Shown here in pieces: positions 1 to 12,186 of a stretch of DNA of 39,660 nucleotides. Origin of the DNA: Gnetum montanum (lineage: Eukaryota > Streptophyta > Gnetopsida > Gnetales > Gnetaceae); NCBI GenBank assembly GCA_015680685.1, contig MNCI01014914.1, positions 57,674 through 97,333 on the forward strand, read 5' to 3'. The notes under the pieces are model-generated. The model searched no databases, was not told where the DNA came from, and was given only the letters and a program-made list of their open reading frames with translations. Numbering within the stretch: the stretch's first letter is position 1; the number at the start of each line of letters is the position of its first letter. The position numbers and the translations under genes were made by a program.

Positions 1-330
1 TACTCATTCCACATTCTAGGAGTTTAAGGGTGAGAGAGAAAACAATAAATAAAATCCTATTCCATGCACTGCAAGGTTTATCCAAGAAGCTCGTCTTTAT
101 TGTTGTACACAACTTGTGTTCAGGTACAATGTTGCTCGAATAAAGATCCATTCACTTTAGGACTCCTACTACGGGCACATGCAAAATATTCTATCTATAG
201 AGTGATCAAACTGCCAGAGTTTCCCTACTTCTAACTCAGGATGGTGAAACAAGGGAGAGCTACCTCTTATTTATAGATATGGCGGCAGACCACAATATCG
301 CGTACGCAACATTGCAGGGGCTGACATGAT
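1..330 (-). mobile_element. LTR fragment of a decayed retrotransposon, minus strand
   Basis: Read on the minus strand this stretch has a TATA box (TCTATAAATAAGAG, around 270-285) followed by a transcribed-type region ending in an AATAAAGAC segment near 100. That segment resembles 5530-5630 on the plus strand: both contain a CAACAATAAAGAC core followed by AAGCTT or GAGCTT and ATAAACCTTG. It is therefore probably the R-U5 part of an LTR related to the one at 5277. The outer boundary lies off the window. The assignment rests on this similarity and the TATA box only. Confidence 0.45.
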
Positions 331-1754
331 ATCGTGGCTCATGCGAATCGCGTCTCATCAACTATTATTTTTCCAAATGTTTATTTTACAACATCATTGG
401 TACGTTTTATCTTTCTTGAATATTTTATAATTTCTTTTATATGTTTCCTTCTTTTGGTGTGAATTTTTCTCGTCTTCTAATAGAAAGTGCTTTATTGCCA
501 ACAAGACATAGTGGTGCTATTGCTATTTACTAATGATAGTTTGTACTTAATATTTTTATTTACTAATGTCTAGATTCTATTTTTGAATTTTGATGACTGA
601 TAACTAAGACTTGTGTCTTTTTCATGGAACAGGTAGTGAGTCCATGTCATCCACCCATCCACAAACTCTATGATTTTCCTTGTTTTGGAAACTTGAGGTC
701 CCTTTTCATTAATAAAACTTTAACGAACTTGTAACCTTGGTAGTTTCCAATCTTGGGAAATATTCAAAGGTTTGAAAAGGGTGTGACTTCAAGTGGGTTC
801 AATACTCTTTGTACATATTTGCCATCTTGAGTGCAAGTGTGTTTTTTATGGATTTTTTACCGTTCTGTGTCGACCAATAACAAGAAGTTGAATAAGTCTT
901 TGCATAGTGTGGATTCCATCCAAAAAATGAAAATGAAAAATGATGGGAATTTAAAGCACATCCCTTAGATAAAATAAATGGACTACAAGCACTGGTTATG
1001 GGACTTGAAAGACATGTTACCCATGCCTGAAAGTCCCCTCTGACTAAGGCTCTTTCTCACTTTTTGCTTCTCTTTTCTTCTTCAATAAGAAATGATGGTT
1101 GTCCATGGAGGCATCTTATGTCTCGAGGGGGTGGACTGGTCCTAGAGTGATGATGAAAAGTCACTAAAAGTTGTTGGTTTAGATCTAGACTAAGGTTGGA
1201 CTTTATTAGGCCATTTAACCATGAAACTCACAAGGGACTTCATGTGACCATGATTAGGACATCCATTCCATTCTCTCTCTCATCCATCAATGCTCTCCAT
1301 AACTTACCTCACTACTAATTTTCATATTTTTGTTTCATGTCTTAGTTTGATGTGTTGAAATTCCTTAATAAATTCTCCGAGTTTGATCCTTAACTTTTTG
1401 TAACCATTCATCACCTATGGGGCCCACAAACTCCTTATTTAAGGTTATACAAGGGCAAAAAAGGCATGTGTTGTCATGGGAAGGATCCACTTGTATCTCT
1501 CATGGTTTGGTTAGTTAAGCTCCATACTCTTAGATGTTACTGTAATCAAATCTTTCATGCATCCCATCGTGCATCCAATTGTGTGTTCCTTGAGGCATTC
1601 TTCTTCCTAAAATATCATTCTTAAATCATTTCTCAATTTTTTGAATTTGAAAAACCTCTTCTAATATTTTCATCATGTTCTTTGCTTTTCAGGCTTCCAT
1701 TTGATCCAAATTTTGTTCAAATTTTTTTTGTTTTTTATTACTTTCAACAAGGTC
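331..1754. other. AT-rich stretch without a recognisable gene
   Basis: No open frame of useful length, no splice-consistent exon series and no RNA gene were seen. By analogy with the element at 12187-39660, this could be the decayed interior of the plus-strand element whose 3' part follows, but I could not recognise a protein domain. Confidence 0.4.
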
Positions 1755-1830
1755 AATGATGGTTAATAGCTACGTCAACTAGGCCCCATCAACACAACCC
1801 AAAAATTCTATAAATACCACCCAATACTTT
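1755..1830 (+). promoter_or_regulatory. Internal promoter resembling the element's own LTR U3
   Basis: TATA box CTATAAATAC at about 1811-1820, preceded by a block (TAGCTACGTCAACTAGGCCC and onward, from about 1768) that matches the start of the LTR at 5277 (TAGCTATGTCAACTGAGCC). Downstream of the TATA box the two copies no longer match. This is what a promoter for the following accessory ORF would look like if it was copied from the LTR. The 16590-16690 interval shows the same arrangement in a related element. Confidence 0.45.
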
Positions 1831-2257
1831 GAAATTTTTGGTAATTTACTTTAAAACAAGAGTAGAGTTTTTGCAATTTTTCAAAGCCCAAAACCTTCTA
1901 AAGCCCATAACTTTTATACTATTTGTCCAAATCACTTTGTTCTTCTATCTTGTAGCTACCAGAGGTAAGCTCTTAGTCATGGGGGTCACAAACCTTAAGG
2001 TTTTTGATGAAAATTTTTCAAAATTTTTCTAACTCTCCCAAAGGGTTAATAAATAAAATGATATTAAACCATCAATTTTTGAAAGTTTAACCCTTCCAAC
2101 AAACTCTACTAAACCTAGAATTATTTATTAGTATTAAAATAATCAACTAGGCCATGATCACAACTTAGCCAAGTGTAACTACCCCAAGAGATAAGGTATT
2201 CCCAATGTTTCAAAGTTACACATTAAGTGCTAATCCTTGGTCATGTTATGATTATAG

Positions 2258-5035
2258 ATGGCACCTAGACCAAAATGCCCACAGGAAGGAGGACCATCAC
2301 AACCAAAGGACAAATGACCCAAAACTAAAAGGGGTTAGGAAGAACAAGCTTAGGCAAAGGTAGTAGAAACTAATGACACGGGACCTCTTCGAGAGAAGCT
2401 CAAAGTGGAACAAACAGATTCTCAAAGAAGAGGCTACAATTGAACAATCCCAAAGAGGAGAGGCACCAAGGCCTGTACCAAGACTTGAGGTCACACTAAC
2501 ACAAGCCTACCTAGATATGATCAAGCCTTACAGTGTTCAACACTCAGTTCTCCAAGAACTGAACTTTGGACCATTCTTGGAACATGCCCCACCAAAAGTT
2601 AAGATACAATTACAAAGCTATCCCATATGGCTGATTATCACTACCAATGTGAAGTAGTACATGGAAGAGACATTCTTTTCTAGGATAGTAGAAAGATAAG
2701 AGCCATTGTGAGAATCAAGGACATTTAGGTGTCTTACTTGGTAGAAGCGATTGCACAGGCTACTAATCTACCTAATTCTAGCACCCATTTGATAGAAATA
2801 TTAATGCAAGTAGACCCTAAGACAAAATGAGAGTGGACCCAATAGTGTTATGGGGTTAATCCTAAGGAGTTTGGTGTGCTTACACTAGTGGAACATATAT
2901 ACTTCAAGATAGTAGCCTATCATGTCAATCAACGATGAGGCCTAGCAAGGTAGCAGCCTTCTCCACCTATTCCTATGCTACTCTAATCAAGATATTCCTT
3001 ATTAACCTCCCATATCTAATCTATCTAGAGATAGAGAAGTGCTTCAAGGAGAACGAATCTGAAAGGAAAACCCTACCATTTCCATGCCTTATCAGAAAAC
3101 TCTATAAAAAGCCAAGAATCAGACATACTCCCATCACTTCTTGGTCTGAGATGATGAAGGATAAGACCCCTACCATATTAGAAAAAGAGGAACAACACCC
3201 ACCACCTCCACCACTCACTTAAGAAATAACGTCAAAGGCTCACATAGCCATTGAGTGCCTATGCGAGATCTAAGAGTAGCCCTTGCTTGAGCAAGAGTAG
3301 CAAGCAAGAACAAGTGGTGGCAATCCATCTATGTATCGTATTGTAATGAGTCACCTTAATGAAGTGGCTTAAATGATTAGCTAGATGAAGGAAGGTGAGC
3401 TAATATTCTCAACCCAAGAAATGCAGCTACCCATAAGGCTAAATCCTAATACCCGAGAGGTGATAGTATCTCTCTCACAACAATAGTAATTCCGAAAAAT
3501 CTCTAGGAATGCTACTACCTTTTTAATGTGCTTAGAGGAGGGTGAAGGGGAAATTCTATTAGTGATGCAACATCAAGGGTAGGAGATAGCAGTAAAACTG
3601 GTTACTAACAAAATTTTTAAAGCTTTAAACGCATCTATTATGCCGGTACTAGACATTTCTACACTCAAAGATGTATAGATGTCCATAAGAACTATTAGTG
3701 AAAGACTGAGTGCAACCTAGAATGAAGAGATAACTAATTTCAAATATCTTTGATTTTTTAGATAATATCACCACAACCCAGTTAGACTTGCTTAAAGCAA
3801 AGGATAAGTGCATCATTTTAGAAGGGCAACTCGAAATGTCTCAAGCACAAAACCAACACTTGGCCATAGAGTTTGCCAAATTAAGAGCCCATCTTACTGA
3901 TCTCATGCTCTTCAATCCTACATTGATAAGAAATGAAGCTTTTCAATAGCTTCAAGACAGACTCAAACAAGTTGAGGTGGGGATATTGACAACCATCTTT
4001 GACCAGTCCATGGTTGAGGCCAAAACATATTTTATTCAAAAGGACTTGGTCCAAATGCACTAAGAGTATGAGATGCTGATTACAAAAAATCATCACCTAT
4101 GGAATGTTTATGTGTAGAAACAACAAATGCAAGAATTCATCCATCAATAGTAAGAGCAACAAGCCAAGGTGAACACTAAGCTTAGGAGATTAGCAGTAGA
4201 GAATAGAAATCTCTCTATAGAAAAAGTCCATGCCTTATGCCAAAAATCTATGATCGAGATTGCCGCCCAGAAGAATGAGGCTCTCAAATTTGGAAGAGTC
4301 AAGAATCACTATAGGGATTAGGTTGGCCTATAGAAAGAAGTTAATGAAAAACACATCTAGATGGCTAAGGCAAAAGTTAATGAGATCCTCTAGAAACTCT
4401 AGCCAACAAAAGAAGTATGGCAACCTATCATTAATGGGATAGATGCTTACAACAAAGTAAAGATCTGCATGAAGGAGTTCCAAATAGAGGAGATAATTGA
4501 ATACATGGAGCTTTCCAATCTCAGATATGCAAACCTAGTAATGCTAACTGTTAGATGACTATGGTTAGAGTTAAGAAGCATATGGCCAACTCGTACTTAT
4601 TATAAGAGGCAAGGTTCAAGCACTACAAGTAGACCAAGCAAAAGCTTCAAACTACAAACACTAAACTCGAAGTTCTTAGGGCAAGATTCATTGATCAAAG
4701 ATCAACTACTAAGAACCTAACTAGAAGAATTAGGGCATTCAAGATCAAACGTAAATAATTTGTTGCCTGATTTGTCAATGTCAAGGAGTTGCTTCCAACA
4801 ATTCCCTATCCTTGGGATGTTCCCATTCCAACCCACATTAGCAAAGCTACATTGACAATGAATGATCCCAGGAGTAACGAGGAGAAGATAAATGCATTGT
4901 TGGATGCTTTCTGTCTTCCACCAAAAGTTGCAGTAACAACAAGATAACCATAATAGCCTCAACCACTACATGTGCCTAAAGTAGGAGAAGGTCCTTCAAA
5001 ACCTTAGGAGCCTCCACCACCTAGGACCAATTAAT
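2258..5035 (+). pseudogene. Decayed accessory ORF of an LTR retrotransposon
   Basis: The region begins with ATG at 2258 (protein start MAPRPKCPQEGGPSQ) and reads as former coding sequence with frameshifts and many TAG stops. A segment near 3010-3130 includes LPFPCLIRKLYKKPRI. The later part (4140-4960) is Lys/Glu/Gln-rich and coiled-coil-like. A homologous ORF lies on the minus strand at 13310-16068: it starts MVPRRGGAQEGPSQ, contains VPFPYLIRKLCK, and matches again around NEKHI.MAKAKVNEI versus NEKEIHMTKAKINSI. It is followed by a polypurine tract and an LTR, so it sits where env-like or extra ORFs sit in plant Ty3/gypsy elements. The central part is faintly reminiscent of the putative plant transposon protein family; function unknown. 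Confidence 0.55.
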
Positions 5036-5264
5036 CTTCTCCATCATCCTCATGCGATCAAAGGAGAATGTGTTTGTCAAATTTTATCTTGGTGTTTAAT
5101 TTTGTAGTCCTGAATACTAGAAAATTTTTAAATGATTGTATATTCCGACACTTAGGCACTTAGTATTTATTTATGTGTGTTTGTGTTTGTAGTATGTCTA
5201 CCGTTAGTCAATAATTCCATATCTTCCCAAATTTGTAAAAAAATCAAGGATGAGTTTTCATTCA

Positions 5265-5276
5265 GTCGTGGGGGTA
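5265..5276 (+). other. Polypurine tract of the plus-strand element
   Basis: GTCGTGGGGGTA directly precedes the LTR start TGATGAATC. The related minus-strand element has GTTGTGAGGGTA immediately before TGATAAATC (plus coordinates 13097-13108), which supports both boundaries. Confidence 0.6.
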
Positions 5277-5890
5277 TGATGAATCATGGATTAGCTATGT
5301 CAACTGAGCCTCATCAACTAAGCCATGTCAATGCATGATTTGATGTGTTGACATGGCCCTATCGATGTAGTGTCTATTTCCTCCTATAAATATGCACTCA
5401 CCTACCATGTTTATGGCATGTCTTATCATAGTTGTAGCAAAGCTCTTGTAATTTTGTCATTTGAAAGTTAGAATATTTTTCTAAATGCCTACAGCAAGAG
5501 TCAAGAGTATACATATCTTTATTTGAGAACTATTGTACCTAAGCACAATAGTGTGTGCAACAATAAAGACAAGCTTTTGATAAACCTTGTAGCACTTGGA
5601 AATAGATTAATTATTTATTTATGCATTTAATGTTCTATGTGATTTTCTTTAATGTTTTAAGTCATTAAATACATAATTAGGCTAAATTAAGCTAGATTAA
5701 GTAGTGATTAATTAAGCACATAAGTATGACCATTTCAAGAATGCACATGATTCTTGGTAATCCCAATAACACTTGACATTTGGTAATCTAGTAGCATTAT
5801 ACGTGTTCATGATGTGTATGGCAAGTGGGACCAGATGCTTATGTTAGGATTAGTTAGACATTGGTTTTTTAGTTAGCTTGAATTAGCAAT
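5277..5890 (+). mobile_element. 3' LTR of the decayed plus-strand element
   Basis: The LTR starts TGATGAATC after a G-rich tract. It has a TATA box (CCTATAAATATGC, about 5394-5406) and an AATAAAGAC segment near 5561. Further blocks resemble the reverse complement of the LTR at 12187-13096, for example GGTAATCCCAATA near 5757 versus AGTAATCCCAGTA. The 3' end is not sharply visible and is given approximately. Confidence 0.55.
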
Positions 5891-5970
5891 TAAAATACTT
5901 CATTCCTTTCATCCTTCATTTTAGGCATCCAAAACATAAAACATAGAAATAATAAAAATCATATGCCTCA

Positions 5971-6479
5971 TGTAACATCCCATCCCTTGTTAAGGATGGA
6001 AATAATTGTAAACAATGTAATTAACCTTCAAATAAAAGGGCACCTCATTATGAAGAGTTACCATTATTTATGTATCTCTCAGGAAATGGTTTGGCTTATG
6101 TCATTTAAGGGCAAGGCTAAAGATTGTGCCAGGCATGGAGTTGTAAAGCCGAGATAAGTAAGTGACAAGAGCTGGGTGAAGAAAAACAAGAAGGGACTAA
6201 TCACCCCTTTGGCAGGACAGCCTAACCATAATGGCAGTGCCAAATTGCCTCTAAGGCTTAAGTGACATAGGAAGATAACCCAAATGGCATTATAGTACTC
6301 TCTTCTATTAATAAAATTTTTTCATTTTCCTCTTTTCATTCTTCAATACCAATTATTTATTTACTGGTTAATTCATTTATTAAATATTTATAATGTTTCT
6401 AGTATATTATCTAAGAAAATGATGAATGCAATAAATTAAGCGATCATATTTTTACAACATCTGAGAATGGGATGTCACA
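5971..6479 (+). mobile_element. LTR with TGTAACATCCC ends
   Basis: The stretch starts TGTAACATCCCAT and ends ATGGGATGTCACA, an imperfect terminal inverted repeat with TG..CA ends. It is followed after two bases by a primer-binding-site-like sequence, so it is a 5' LTR in plus orientation. LTRs beginning TGTAACA-CCC are common in plant Ty3/gypsy chromoviruses (family knowledge). I found no partner LTR in the window, so the element is truncated, rearranged, or interrupted by what follows. Confidence 0.65.
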
Positions 6480-6481
6480 GT

Positions 6482-6494
6482 TAGTATCAGAGCC
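6482..6494 (+). other. Primer binding site, initiator Met tRNA type
   Basis: TAGTATCAGAGCC lies two bases after the LTR end. It matches the classical plant PBS TGGTATCAGAGC, complementary to the 3' end of initiator Met tRNA, with one change (G to A). Confidence 0.6.
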
Positions 6495-6752
6495 AACCAT
6501 GATTCAAGAACCAAAGTGGAAGAAAAATCTTATTTATTATTATTGTTATTATAGAACACAAGTACATCTAAGCAAAATGCCAAATGGAAGAAAAATATTA
6601 TTTTATTTTATTTTGTAACAATAGAGTAAGAGGAAGTACATCTAAGAAAAATATAGAAAAGGAAGAATAGGGGAAAGAAGCATAATAGGAAAGATGTAAA
6701 GAAAGCAACTATGATTATTTTTTATGATCAAACAACTTAAGGAGATCTATGA

Positions 6753-8148
6753 CTATCCAACCAATCTGTCACATAATTGTTTGATGTACTTGATCACACG
6801 TCTTGCTATAGCTGCTAATTTCTCCTTTCTTTTAAGTTGGGTCTTCAACATCTAATCTGTATTAATCGATCATCCATGTCCTTTTGCCATTCCTTCTTCT
6901 TTCTCTATAGAAACAAGACTTAAATTATGAGTTATGGGCAAATCAAGAAAAAAAAGGGAAGTGTAAAGAATAAAAAAAAGTATTACCTAAAATCGATCAT
7001 TGTCAATTTGGATAAACCATTCACGAGTCTCCAAATGGCGAGCATAGCACATTGCACTTTCTAATTCTCCTAAGAGTTGTTCCAAATCTTTTACAACATT
7101 TGGATCATCCTTAGGAATTGGATGCAAAGATGATGGAACTCCAACCTATATTAAATCATAATCTACCTTGAAGTTGCATGACTAAGACTCCTATAAGTGG
7201 TAGACACCCTCACAAATAGAATAGGGTTTATTATCAAAAATTCACTGACTAATGTGCTGAAGAAGCACGAGTTCTTCTTCAACAGCCACTACTATTTACC
7301 ACATTGAATAAGAATGCAAAATAGAGAAAGAAGAAACCACTAGAACAAACTTAGGAAGTGTTGTCAGTGCTACCTGTGGAAGAGAACCTCTTACAGGTGT
7401 CATAGAAAAAGGAGACATGACAGGTGTCACAAAAAAAGGAGGCATTCCTAGTGATCTAAATGGAGGAATGGGAGTTTGTTTGAAAATGGTGCCTGCATCA
7501 TCTCTATCCATCTCTCAAATAAAGTATTGTTACTCCATAGATATCTACAACACAAAAATCAACATCATACAAATCAAACAGGGAACTATTCAAACCTTTA
7601 AATAATTAAAATGTACCTCTGGTTGATCTCCCTTATCTTATCTTATACTTTGTCAAGTTTTTTGGGGTTGTTGTTGAGCCTATTGTTGGGCTTGTTGTCT
7701 TATAACTATTGGACTACCAAAACTTTACCTAGTACGTTGCCTCTACAAAAAAAGAAATTTATTTTAAAAAATAAATAAGATATTAAACTAATTTATTATG
7801 TATATATACATATTTATATTTAAATATATACCTTCGAAGTAGAAAATGTGATCTATTCTTGTGGTTGAACCATACCAAAGGTCAAAGTACCTTGAACTTC
7901 TTCAACCTATCTAGCTCTAGCACTCTACATTGGTTCATTCTACAACCCAGATTGCATTGTCAAATACATAAAAAAAAGGCATAATCAACAATAAGGAAAT
8001 AATAAAAATATAAAAATACCTCGTTGATTTCCTCCTGACCTTTCTTGGCATCCATAATTTTACTCTTTATAACTCTCTCATCTTTGAGAAATTTAGGGCA
8101 TAATTGAGGATTGTAACAACTAAAACATTTTTTTGGATGGTCATAACT
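6753..8148 (-). pseudogene. Decayed six-exon gene, antisense to the LTR at 5971
   Basis: Six minus-strand exons can be read: about 8148-8020, 7939-7832, 7742-7617, 7511-7374, 7145-6987 and 6904-6753. Introns of 78 to 228 bp start GT and end AG. The four internal exons are 108, 126, 138 and 159 nt, all multiples of three, and every junction is phase 0. The product would be Lys/Glu-rich at the start (KIMDAKKGQEEINE), then Gln-rich (VIRQQAQQ), then Pro/Met-rich (TPVMSPFSMTPVRG), then charged and helical (DPNVVKDLEQLLGELESAM; LKTQLKRKEKLAAIARR). Several in-frame stops are TAG or TAA where CAG or CAA is expected, and there is a probable small frameshift in the last exon. I do not recognise the family. 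It lies head-on to the LTR and primer site at 5971-6494. Confidence 0.6.
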
Positions 8149-8606
8149 TAGAATCAAACATAGGAACAAGGATACACAACATAGGGTATAATATTTGGAA
8201 GGATTTTGCTACTAAAAATAATTCCAATCATGGCATTATACCAAGCAGAAAAACAAGACAATGACTAGTTATAAATTCTACTAGTTATGGCATCATGAAG
8301 TATGAAAATACAATAAGAACTAACATAGGATTGCTATCTATACCACAAGACCTTGCTATAGATAAGTAGACATAAATCAAAGTGAACCTCAGTAATGAAA
8401 TCTCCATGAACAAATTAGCTTTTGCCAAAGGTAGAATCAATACCATAATCAAAATTCTTATGATTTTTATCTCTAATCAATACCATATTCAAAATGAAAT
8501 TATCTCTAACTACTCTCTGAGATGATCCAACAGTACCAATTTCATCAAAATTCAACTTACAGATTGAAAGATACGGTAATTCTTGAGTTACGTGTAATTT
8601 TAAAAT

Positions 8607-8750
8607 ATGCTTTCTTTTTTAATTTTAAATTTAAAAAAAATTGGGAGACCTGGAGGTCTCAGGTTTAAACCCAAGCCCCAACAAAATATAATTTTTAAAA
8701 AATATATTTTACCCTTGGAAGGGCCACGACTGACCATGCTAGCAACCACA
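8607..8750. other. Open frame start with Pol III box-like sequence, not assigned
   Basis: GGTCTCAGGTTTAAACCC near 8653-8670 loosely resembles a Pol III B box as found in tRNA-derived SINEs. No convincing A box or tail was seen. The 127-codon frame starting at 8607 has repeat-derived content and is not called a gene. Confidence 0.15.
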
Positions 8751-8904
8751 ACCAAGTTTGCTACCAGCCACAACTATAAAAATACTAGTCCTTGGGCTAG
8801 CCCCAAGGATAGCCAGATGTCGCATGTTGAACCCCCCATTTTGTCATCTGCTGCTATCAACATTTGCACCCTCCATCATCTACCATCAATGTGCCTATGT
8901 CCTT

Positions 8905-9085
8905 TGCCATCTGCTACCAATGCCCTCCTCGATTGTAATATTCAAGAAATACCAATGTCAAATACCCTCCTCGATTTTCCCTTGATTTGACAATTTCTTG
9001 ATTGAAATACCAATGCCCTCCTCGATTGTAATTCCCTTATCAATATTGCGTTGAAATACCAATGCCCTCCTCGATTGTCTGATTC
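8905..9085 (+). repeat. Four spaced copies of an ATACCAATGCCCTCCTCGATT repeat
   Basis: Copies of (A)TACCAATG(CC)CTCCTCGATT occur near 8916, 8959 (partial), 9005 and 9055, each followed by related AT-rich spacer. Spacing is about 40-50 bp, so this is a degenerate tandem repeat. Confidence 0.6.
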
Positions 9086-9174
9086 CATGCCATTTCTACA
9101 TTTTTCATCGTCTACTACCATTACCCACCCACCTACTACCTACCTGCTACTTGCCATGCACACTGCTCTCTAGC

Positions 9175-9300
9175 ACCATCGAAAGCCACCTCCAGCATTT
9201 CCAAAAACCACCTCTAACACCATTAAAAACCACCTCCAACACCACTGAAGACCACTTCTTACACTGCCAAAAACTGCCTCTCCACCACATGAACCTTGAG
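9175..9300 (+). repeat. Degenerate 24-bp tandem repeat, CCACCTCCAACACC type
   Basis: Successive units resemble CCACCTCCAACACCATTGAAAA with changes, about five units. The apparent reading frame here follows from the repeat. Confidence 0.5.
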
Positions 9301-9429
9301 ACAAGTTGTGTCGGCCCATGGGAGGGCTACGAGGACCTCACGATGAGCCACACCAGCCCAGAAGAGGACTGTGTAGACCCTGGAACAAGTTGCCCATGCA
9401 TAAAAAAACTCATCCATAATTGTTAATTT

Positions 9430-12186
9430 AAATTAAAAGTGTGCACAATTATTTTAAAAAATTTGAATTGGCACCTTGGTAACAAGGGGGATAAAAATTG
9501 TCATTAAGCATGCTTATTCTAAAGTAGAATTGGGATGGGTGACCTCTCGAAAAGTTTTGAAAAATGTGCAAGTTTTGTAAATTTAAAATAGCTATAAATT
9601 TTGAATCTAAAGTCCATCTTCAACCAAATAAAAAATGATCCCAACAAATTTAACCCTGTTGAACTTAATAGAACTATCAAATTTAGCTTTTTGATTATAG
9701 AAAATTAGCATTTTAATCCATTGTTTAAGATCCCAAAGACAATTAGGATTCGGTACTTGATAAGAAATCTGTGATAGTTTCAACTTCTTCTGCAATTGAC
9801 TAACAATTTTGAGACCCATAAAAAGGGCCATAGTTATAACTTCTAAGGTAGTTATTAGTTATTATCCCTAGATATTTATAATACCCTTAACTTTTCATGA
9901 TTATTGTAACTACCTAAGGCCACTATAAAAAGGCTTCAAGGGTAGAATTTAAAAAAATGAAGAGGGTGGAGCAAATTTTAAGAAGACAATTGAAGATTAG
10001 TTGTAAGATGGCTTGCTAAGACATCAATTCGGCCACTTTGTTTCAATCCTATGAGTTCATTTCTCCCTATTTTGTTTAAGTTTCTTAGCTAATGGATTAA
10101 ATAGTATAGTACATGGCATTTAATTTTGGAATTTTTCCTAGGTTGCTTTTATAGCTCTTTTTTTGTGCAATATTATACTTATATTAGGATTTGCCATAAT
10201 AGAGCTTATGTTGTTGAAAAGCCTCAAGAGAAATTTAATAGTGATGTCTTAAAGAAATTGCCTATTTTGAGCAAAGACAATCTAGGAAAATCTTTGGTAT
10301 TTTGAGATGAATAAAATAGCTTCATTATTTTAAAGTTTGTTGCCTTGGTATTTCAATCAAGAAATTGTCAAATATTTTTGAAAGCTCTGTTGAATGCAAT
10401 ATTCGACAATTGTTAACTAGCCAATTAGAGACTTGTACTTTGTCATTTATGCAACAATCTTTGGTAGTATAATAGGATTATCTTTATGAAATTGCTTATT
10501 GAGCTCTAAAAGTTTGAACAATTTGTAGTTATTAAATTAGGAATAGCTTTATTGCAAAGTGTTTCCTCATGTCAATTTATCTTGCTTAAAAATTTGAGAT
10601 TTCACACAAATCTACTTTCTTTTCTTTCTTTTTCTAAGTCCATAAAATCTTACTCTATTTCTAGTTTTCTTGTGCAACTTTGTCTATGGGGGAAATTAGG
10701 AGTAGATTGGCAAATTTGTGTTCAAATATTTTTAAAAAATTTTATTTGTTACAACTAGCGTACTATAAAGATTGTATAGACTAAGTGATTAAACAAAATA
10801 GAAATCACCAACAACTCACAATATTTGACAAAGCTAGTCGACTCTCTTTTATGATAGCTAATTACAGTTTTATACACAACCCAACCAATTCAACATTCAC
10901 AATAGCAAATACATACTCACAACTAGTTTGTTTTATAACTACTAAGTCTATTTGGAGGTATCTAGGCTTTGCTATTACCAAAGACTAGCAAGCACCTAAA
11001 CTTTGTTTGAAGAACACCTTTGATCCCATGACCCTCGAGGTTCATGAGACCTAGAGGACCACAAGTTGGTGGTCCCAAATGTTCACCAACACTAATGATG
11101 ATGAAGGGTAGGAAGATGGTGAAGATATTAATGGTCATGGTGTCCATGATGACACTCGTAGTAATGCTCATTATGGGTTGGGTAATAAAACTTAAAGCCT
11201 TTAATTTTTTCTAATTTATTGTATCCCTTTCTCTTTTTGTCTTATATTTATCATGTAGAAAAGGGATTAATCTTTCATATATGTATGCATGTACACATGT
11301 GTATGTGTTTGTAATTTTTGTCTAATATTTTTTTCATTGTCATATTTTCTTAATGCTAGTTGAAATTATAAAAGGCTAGTTAAAGGCAATTTTGGGATGT
11401 GGAAACATGTCTAATTCATATCTATTAATTTATTTGATTTCTTTATGCTTCAAGATTAGTATAGGAAAGATTTCAAGATAGATTCAGGCTAGATATTATT
11501 GATTTTATGAGCTTGTGCTACGATTATGGCAAGATAACAATCCATTGATTCTAGATAGACTTTTCAAATAAAATAATCTCTCTATTTGCACACACTCACT
11601 TCACACTAAAAGTATCAATCATGTTGTACTAGCAATAATATTGCATTGCTAGTAACTCACAATAAGGCTAGTTTAAAGAATTTGTTATGTCTTAATGCTA
11701 AATTTGTGGCTTAAACTATGAGTTGCAACATGCACATGCTAGTGGCATGCTAACATTAACATTACATTTCAACTTTCTTTCATTCATTTCATTTTAGATG
11801 TGACTCACTCTGCATTAGTGCTAGGTCACAATAACCATTGAGGTTTAAAAGCAAATGAACACAACTCATTTTTGCCTAATGTCAAAGTCACATTCAATAG
11901 AATAACCACAAAAATGAATCCAATTAGCTGTAAAATCGATCACTGAGTAGAACAGTGTCTCCAATGTAAGAATTTCTAGAAGTTGTAAAATGAATGAAGA
12001 AATAATTTCATGAAGTAGAATTGATTGTATTTTAGTGAATTGAGAGATAGTTGATAGATGAAATTTGTATCCTAACATTGACTTGTTGACTTAGTTCTTT
12101 TAATTAGATAGTTTCTTGTTTGCTTCAATTAATAGATGCATTCTTCTTTGTTCATGTTAGAGTACATTTCATATTGAGATAATATT
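9430..12186. other. AT-rich intergenic or repeat-derived stretch
   Basis: No gene is supported. A TATA-like CTATAAAAAGG lies at about 9922-9932. Short frames around 10552-10990 and 10962-11171 have no domain, splice context or codon pattern that I recognise. Probably old repeat sequence. Confidence 0.4.

Noticed and set aside
8640-8680. Possible tRNA-derived SINE
   Set aside because: Only a B-box-like GGTTTAAACCC; no A box, tail or flanking duplication was seen.
8607-8990. 127-codon plus-strand frame
   Set aside because: Overlapped by another frame of similar openness and built partly on the CCCTCCTCGATT repeat.
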